Shown here: positions 20,091 to 22,169 of the stretch, piece by piece
Layout of the letters: each line of letters opens with the position of its first letter
Numbering within the stretch: the first letter of the stretch is position 1
Assembly: GCA_039810245.1 (NCBI GenBank)
Contig: JBDHWQ010000033.1
Coordinates: forward strand, 1-22,169
Direction: 5' to 3'
Length of the DNA stretch: 22,169 bases
From: CALDSL01 sp039810245
GTDB lineage: Bacteria > Chloroflexota > Anaerolineae > Anaerolineales > Anaerolineaceae
Notes under the pieces: generated by a model
Told to the model about the DNA's origin: nothing
The model's input: the letters and a program-made list of their open reading frames with translations, nothing else
Databases searched by the model: none
Made by a program: the position numbers and the translations under genes

Positions 20091-21812
20091 CTACTCCATC
20101 CGGTAGCGATCTTCCGCCACCTGGTACAGTCGCCGCCAAAAGAAGCGGTTGATCAAAATTACCACCACAATCAGGCTCACCGTGGCTGCCAGCAGCATAG
20201 CATAATCGCCGCTGGCTGTGGCGTTGGCGATAAGCGCCCCGACACCCAGCGTCTGGTAGGTCTGGCCGCTAAAGGTCACATGCTCAGAAACTATGCTGGC
20301 GTTCCAGGCCCCACCCGAGGCAGTGATCATCCCGGTAATGAGGTAAGGAAGTAGCGACGGCAGGATCAGCGTTCGCCATTGTTCCCATCTTCCCAGGTGG
20401 ATTAGCCGGGCAGTATATTTAAGATCTTGGGGGATTGCGCTGGCCCCGGCGATCACGTTGAACAAAAGATACCACTGCGTGCCAAGCAGCATCAGCAGCA
20501 CGGCAGCCAGGTTCAGGCCACCCGGCAGGCGGATCAACAGCAGCACAAACACCGGAAAAATGGCCGTGGCAGGCACTGAGGCGGTGATCTGGATCAGCGG
20601 CTGCAGTACAGCCGCAAGGCGGGGGTTGGTGCCGATGGCTACTCCGGCCGGGATGGTCCAGGCCAGTGCAACCAGCAGCGCTACAATTACGCGCAGAAGG
20701 GTTGCCCCGACGCCAAGCGCCACCTGAGCCCACTGAGCCGGCGGTAACGTCATGAGCAACTGTCCAGCGCGCGCCAGGATGTAAAACAGCACAACAATGG
20801 CGAGCACCGCCAGTACGCGCTCCCACCACGCCGGCCCACCTCGCATGCCTGAAACTGGCGCCAGCACCTGATGCGCCATGCGGCGGTCCAGCCAGCGCAC
20901 AGCCGGGCGCATCAACCGGTTGTACACCCCTCGCGAAATGCGCGAGCGGTGCAGCAGATCATAGAACCAGGACGTGGGTGGGAAATCGTTTTCTATCATC
21001 TCCACTTTAAACCGGTCGGTCCAGGCCATCAATGGACGCCAAACAAGCTGGTCGAGGAGCGAAACGGTCACAATCAGCGTGAAGATGCCCCAGGCAATTG
21101 CGCGCGCATCGTTCTGCTGTGCAGCCTCGCTAAGATACGCTCCCAGGCCGGGCAGGCGAAAGTCGCGCTGGCCGACAGTAAAGATTTCAGCGGCCATCAG
21201 GAAAAACCATCCGCCAGCCCAGCTCATCATGCTATTCCAAACCAGACCAATGGCGGCAAAGGGCAGCTCCAGTGTTCGAAACTGAAACCAGGTATTCAAC
21301 CGGAAAATGGAACTGGCTTCACGAAGCTCTTTCGGTATCGTTGTCAGTGATTGAAACCAGGTGAAAGCCAGGTTCCATGCCTGGCTGGTAAAGATCAAGA
21401 CAATGGAAGACAACTCCGCTGCAAAACGGTCCGGAAAGATGGCGGTGAAGCCCAGCAGTACAGCCGGTAAAAAGGATAATATTGGCACGCTTTGCAGCAC
21501 GTCTAGCAGCGGCATCAGCACCCGTTCCGCGCGGCTGTGATAAGCCGCCAGGCGGCCATATACAAGCGCGAATACCAGCGAAAGCACGTAGGCTGCCGCC
21601 ATGCGCCCCAGCGAAAGCAGCGTATACCACGGCAGCGCTGAAGGCGCCAGTGAGATTTCCGGCCCGCGCACCACTGCCGGCAGGTCGAATGCCAGGCGCG
21701 CCCCTGCATATAACAACGAAATAATTACCAGCAGGGCAAGACCATCGCCCCAGGTAAACCCGTGTTCCGGTTGACGTCCTGTGCTTCGGAAGATTCGTAC
21801 GCTGCTCGCCAT
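20091..21812 (-). CDS. Fused two-domain ABC permease (NitT/TauT type)
   Basis: 573 residues from the ATG at 21812; the open frame reaches 22025, but its extra 71 codons are translated tandem repeat. Two binding-protein-dependent permease domains are joined in one chain. The first, about residues 20-265, has the EAA-type loop ELREASSIFRLNTWFQFRTLELPFA. A linker about 270-340 is hydrophilic. The second, about 345-565, has its loop QDLKYTARLIHLGRWEQWRTLILP. The usual system has two identical permease chains; here one chain supplies both halves. It is followed directly by the dedicated ATPase. Substrate unknown: nitrate, sulfonate, taurine or thiamine-precursor-like compounds are typical for the family, but nothing here decides. 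Confidence 0.9.
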   Translation of the reverse strand: MASSVRIFRSTGRQPEHGFTWGDGLALLVIISLLYAGARLAFDLPAVVRGPEISLAPSALPWYTLLSLGRMAAAYVLSLVFALVYGRLAAYHSRAERVLMPLLDVLQSVPILSFLPAVLLGFTAIFPDRFAAELSSIVLIFTSQAWNLAFTWFQSLTTIPKELREASSIFRLNTWFQFRTLELPFAAIGLVWNSMMSWAGGWFFLMAAEIFTVGQRDFRLPGLGAYLSEAAQQNDARAIAWGIFTLIVTVSLLDQLVWRPLMAWTDRFKVEMIENDFPPTSWFYDLLHRSRISRGVYNRLMRPAVRWLDRRMAHQVLAPVSGMRGGPAWWERVLAVLAIVVLFYILARAGQLLMTLPPAQWAQVALGVGATLLRVIVALLVALAWTIPAGVAIGTNPRLAAVLQPLIQITASVPATAIFPVFVLLLIRLPGGLNLAAVLLMLLGTQWYLLFNVIAGASAIPQDLKYTARLIHLGRWEQWRTLILPSLLPYLITGMITASGGAWNASIVSEHVTFSGQTYQTLGVGALIANATASGDYAMLLAATVSLIVVVILINRFFWRRLYQVAEDRYRME

Positions 21813-21950
21813 AACAGCCTGCTTCCCATAATCAAGCCCGGGGATCGAAACAAATCTTTCTACCTGGATACCTGCTAATTGTACGCCCAAACCTGGGTGT
21901 GACGATACCGAAGGCATGCACGTTCGTCCCTCGATGGGGTTCGAACCACA

Positions 21951-21976
21951 AAAAAAACACCTCACGGCGTCTTTTT
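21951..21976. terminator. Repeat-borne terminator, distal copy
   Basis: An 11-bp stem with a TCAC/GTGA loop, A-run on one side and T-run on the other, so it can work in both directions. This copy has CACC instead of CGCC, which keeps pairing as a G-U wobble in the minus-strand RNA. Confidence 0.7.
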
Positions 21977-22023
21977 CTAGTAGCGGGGAGTGGACAATCG
22001 TCCCTCGATGGGGTTCGAACAAC

Positions 22024-22049
22024 AAAAAAACGCCTCACGGCGTCTTTTT
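22024..22049. terminator. Repeat-borne terminator, middle copy
   Basis: Same hairpin as the neighbouring units (CGCC-TCAC-GGCG flanked by A7 and CTTTTT on the plus strand). Confidence 0.7.
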
Positions 22050-22097
22050 CTAGTAGCGGGGAGTGGACATTCGTCCCTCGATGGGGTTCGAACCACA

Positions 22098-22123
22098 AAA
22101 AAAACGCCTCACGGCGTCTTTTT
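22098..22123. terminator. Terminator directly downstream of the tRNA
   Basis: The first copy after the tRNA: on the minus strand AAAAAGACGCC-GTGA-GGCG followed by T8, 4 bases after the tRNA discriminator base. It should end the tRNA transcript. Confidence 0.85.
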
Positions 22124-22127
22124 CTAG

Positions 22128-22169
22128 TAGCGGGGAGTGGATTCGAACCACTGACCTCCAGGTTATGAG
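22128..22169 (-). tRNA. tRNA with CAU anticodon (Met or Ile2), 3' part only
   Basis: The 5' half lies beyond the window. Visible parts on the minus strand: anticodon loop CTCATAA (22169-22163) with anticodon CAT at 22167-22165, anticodon-stem 3' strand CCTGG, variable loop AGGTC, a perfect T-arm AGTGG-TTCGAAT-CCACT, acceptor 3' strand CCCCGCT, and discriminator A at 22128. CCA is not encoded (next bases CTA). The anticodon stem has C-C-T rather than three Cs after the loop, so it does not fully match the initiator pattern; methionine (elongator or initiator) versus lysidine-type isoleucine cannot be decided from this part. Confidence 0.88.

Larger units (their letters stand above)
21921..22127. 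repeat. Tandem array of 73-74 bp units copying the tRNA 3' end and its terminator
   Basis: Units start at 21924, 21998 and 22071 (periods 74 and 73, the difference being one A in an A-run). Read on the minus strand each unit has: GTGGTTCGAAC, a conserved CCCATCGAGGGACGA, then TCCACTCCCCGCTA (identical to the 3' end of the adjacent tRNA), CTAGAAAAA, and a GACGCC-GTGA-GGCG hairpin with a T-run. So the tRNA tail plus terminator is repeated downstream of the real tRNA, each time with a segment of about 19 bases inserted into the T-arm sequence. The far end is degenerate (about 21908-21923). Confidence 0.88.

Noticed and set aside
21921..22127. Possible CRISPR array
   Set aside because: Units are nearly identical throughout with no variable spacers; each contains a tRNA end and a terminator.
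21899..22168. Plus-strand open frame ending in a GFEPLTSRL-like peptide, and minus-strand frames with repeated FEPHRGT peptides
   Set aside because: These are translations of the tRNA complement and of the tandem repeats; they follow the repeat period and match no protein family.

Overview
The window is one dense, mostly minus-strand chromosomal segment with high GC content, many GTG/ATG starts preceded by purine-rich ribosome binding sites, and several coupled genes. The protein set suggests a member of the Chloroflexota (Anaerolineae-like). It includes lipobox-bearing binding proteins, a coiled-coil lipoprotein adaptor beside a large two-module FtsX-type permease, a fused two-domain NitT/TauT-type permease with an ATPase carrying a C-terminal AAA-associated domain, and a PhoP/PhoR-Pst locus. 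This taxonomic call is an inference from gene content; no rRNA or other marker is present. All genes but tetR are on the minus strand, so gene order below runs from high to low coordinates.

Layout: (a) 22169-21813: the 3' half of a CAU-anticodon tRNA, then a tandem array of 73-74 bp units, each repeating the tRNA 3' end and its terminator. (b) 21812-18774: fused ABC permease and ATPase with no binding protein in view. (c) 18684-10613: sixA, then phoP-phoR, a strong terminator, a three-unit Pho-box-like promoter, and pstS-(attenuator)-pstC-pstA-pstB-phoU. This is a complete phosphate-sensing and uptake module. (d) 9990-10616: the only plus-strand gene, a TetR regulator whose stop codon overlaps that of phoU. 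(e) 9833-4344: a divergently transcribed exporter operon (ATPase 2, ATPase 1, two-module permease, lipoprotein adaptor), ended by a perfect inverted repeat. It starts from a near-consensus promoter, and two dyad elements lie in the tetR-exporter gap. (f) 4259-2294: an M48 membrane metalloprotease and an Fpg/Nei-type DNA glycosylase lacking the usual N-terminal proline. (g) 1952-1: a ROK-family xylose-type repressor with a textbook promoter/operator, then the start of a xylose-type sugar-binding lipoprotein that runs off the window.

How the parts work together: the Pst transporter brings in phosphate and, with PhoU, is expected to report to the PhoR kinase. PhoP should bind the 11-bp repeats ahead of pstS, and a hairpin with a T-tract after pstS probably keeps binding protein in excess over the membrane subunits. 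The exporter is probably repressed by TetR. The ROK repressor probably controls its own transcription and the sugar uptake genes beyond the left edge.

No wholly unknown multi-gene system is visible. The most unusual items are the tRNA-tail tandem array, the exporter's paired ATPases (one with an altered ABC signature and an extra C-terminal domain), and the proline-less Fpg homologue.
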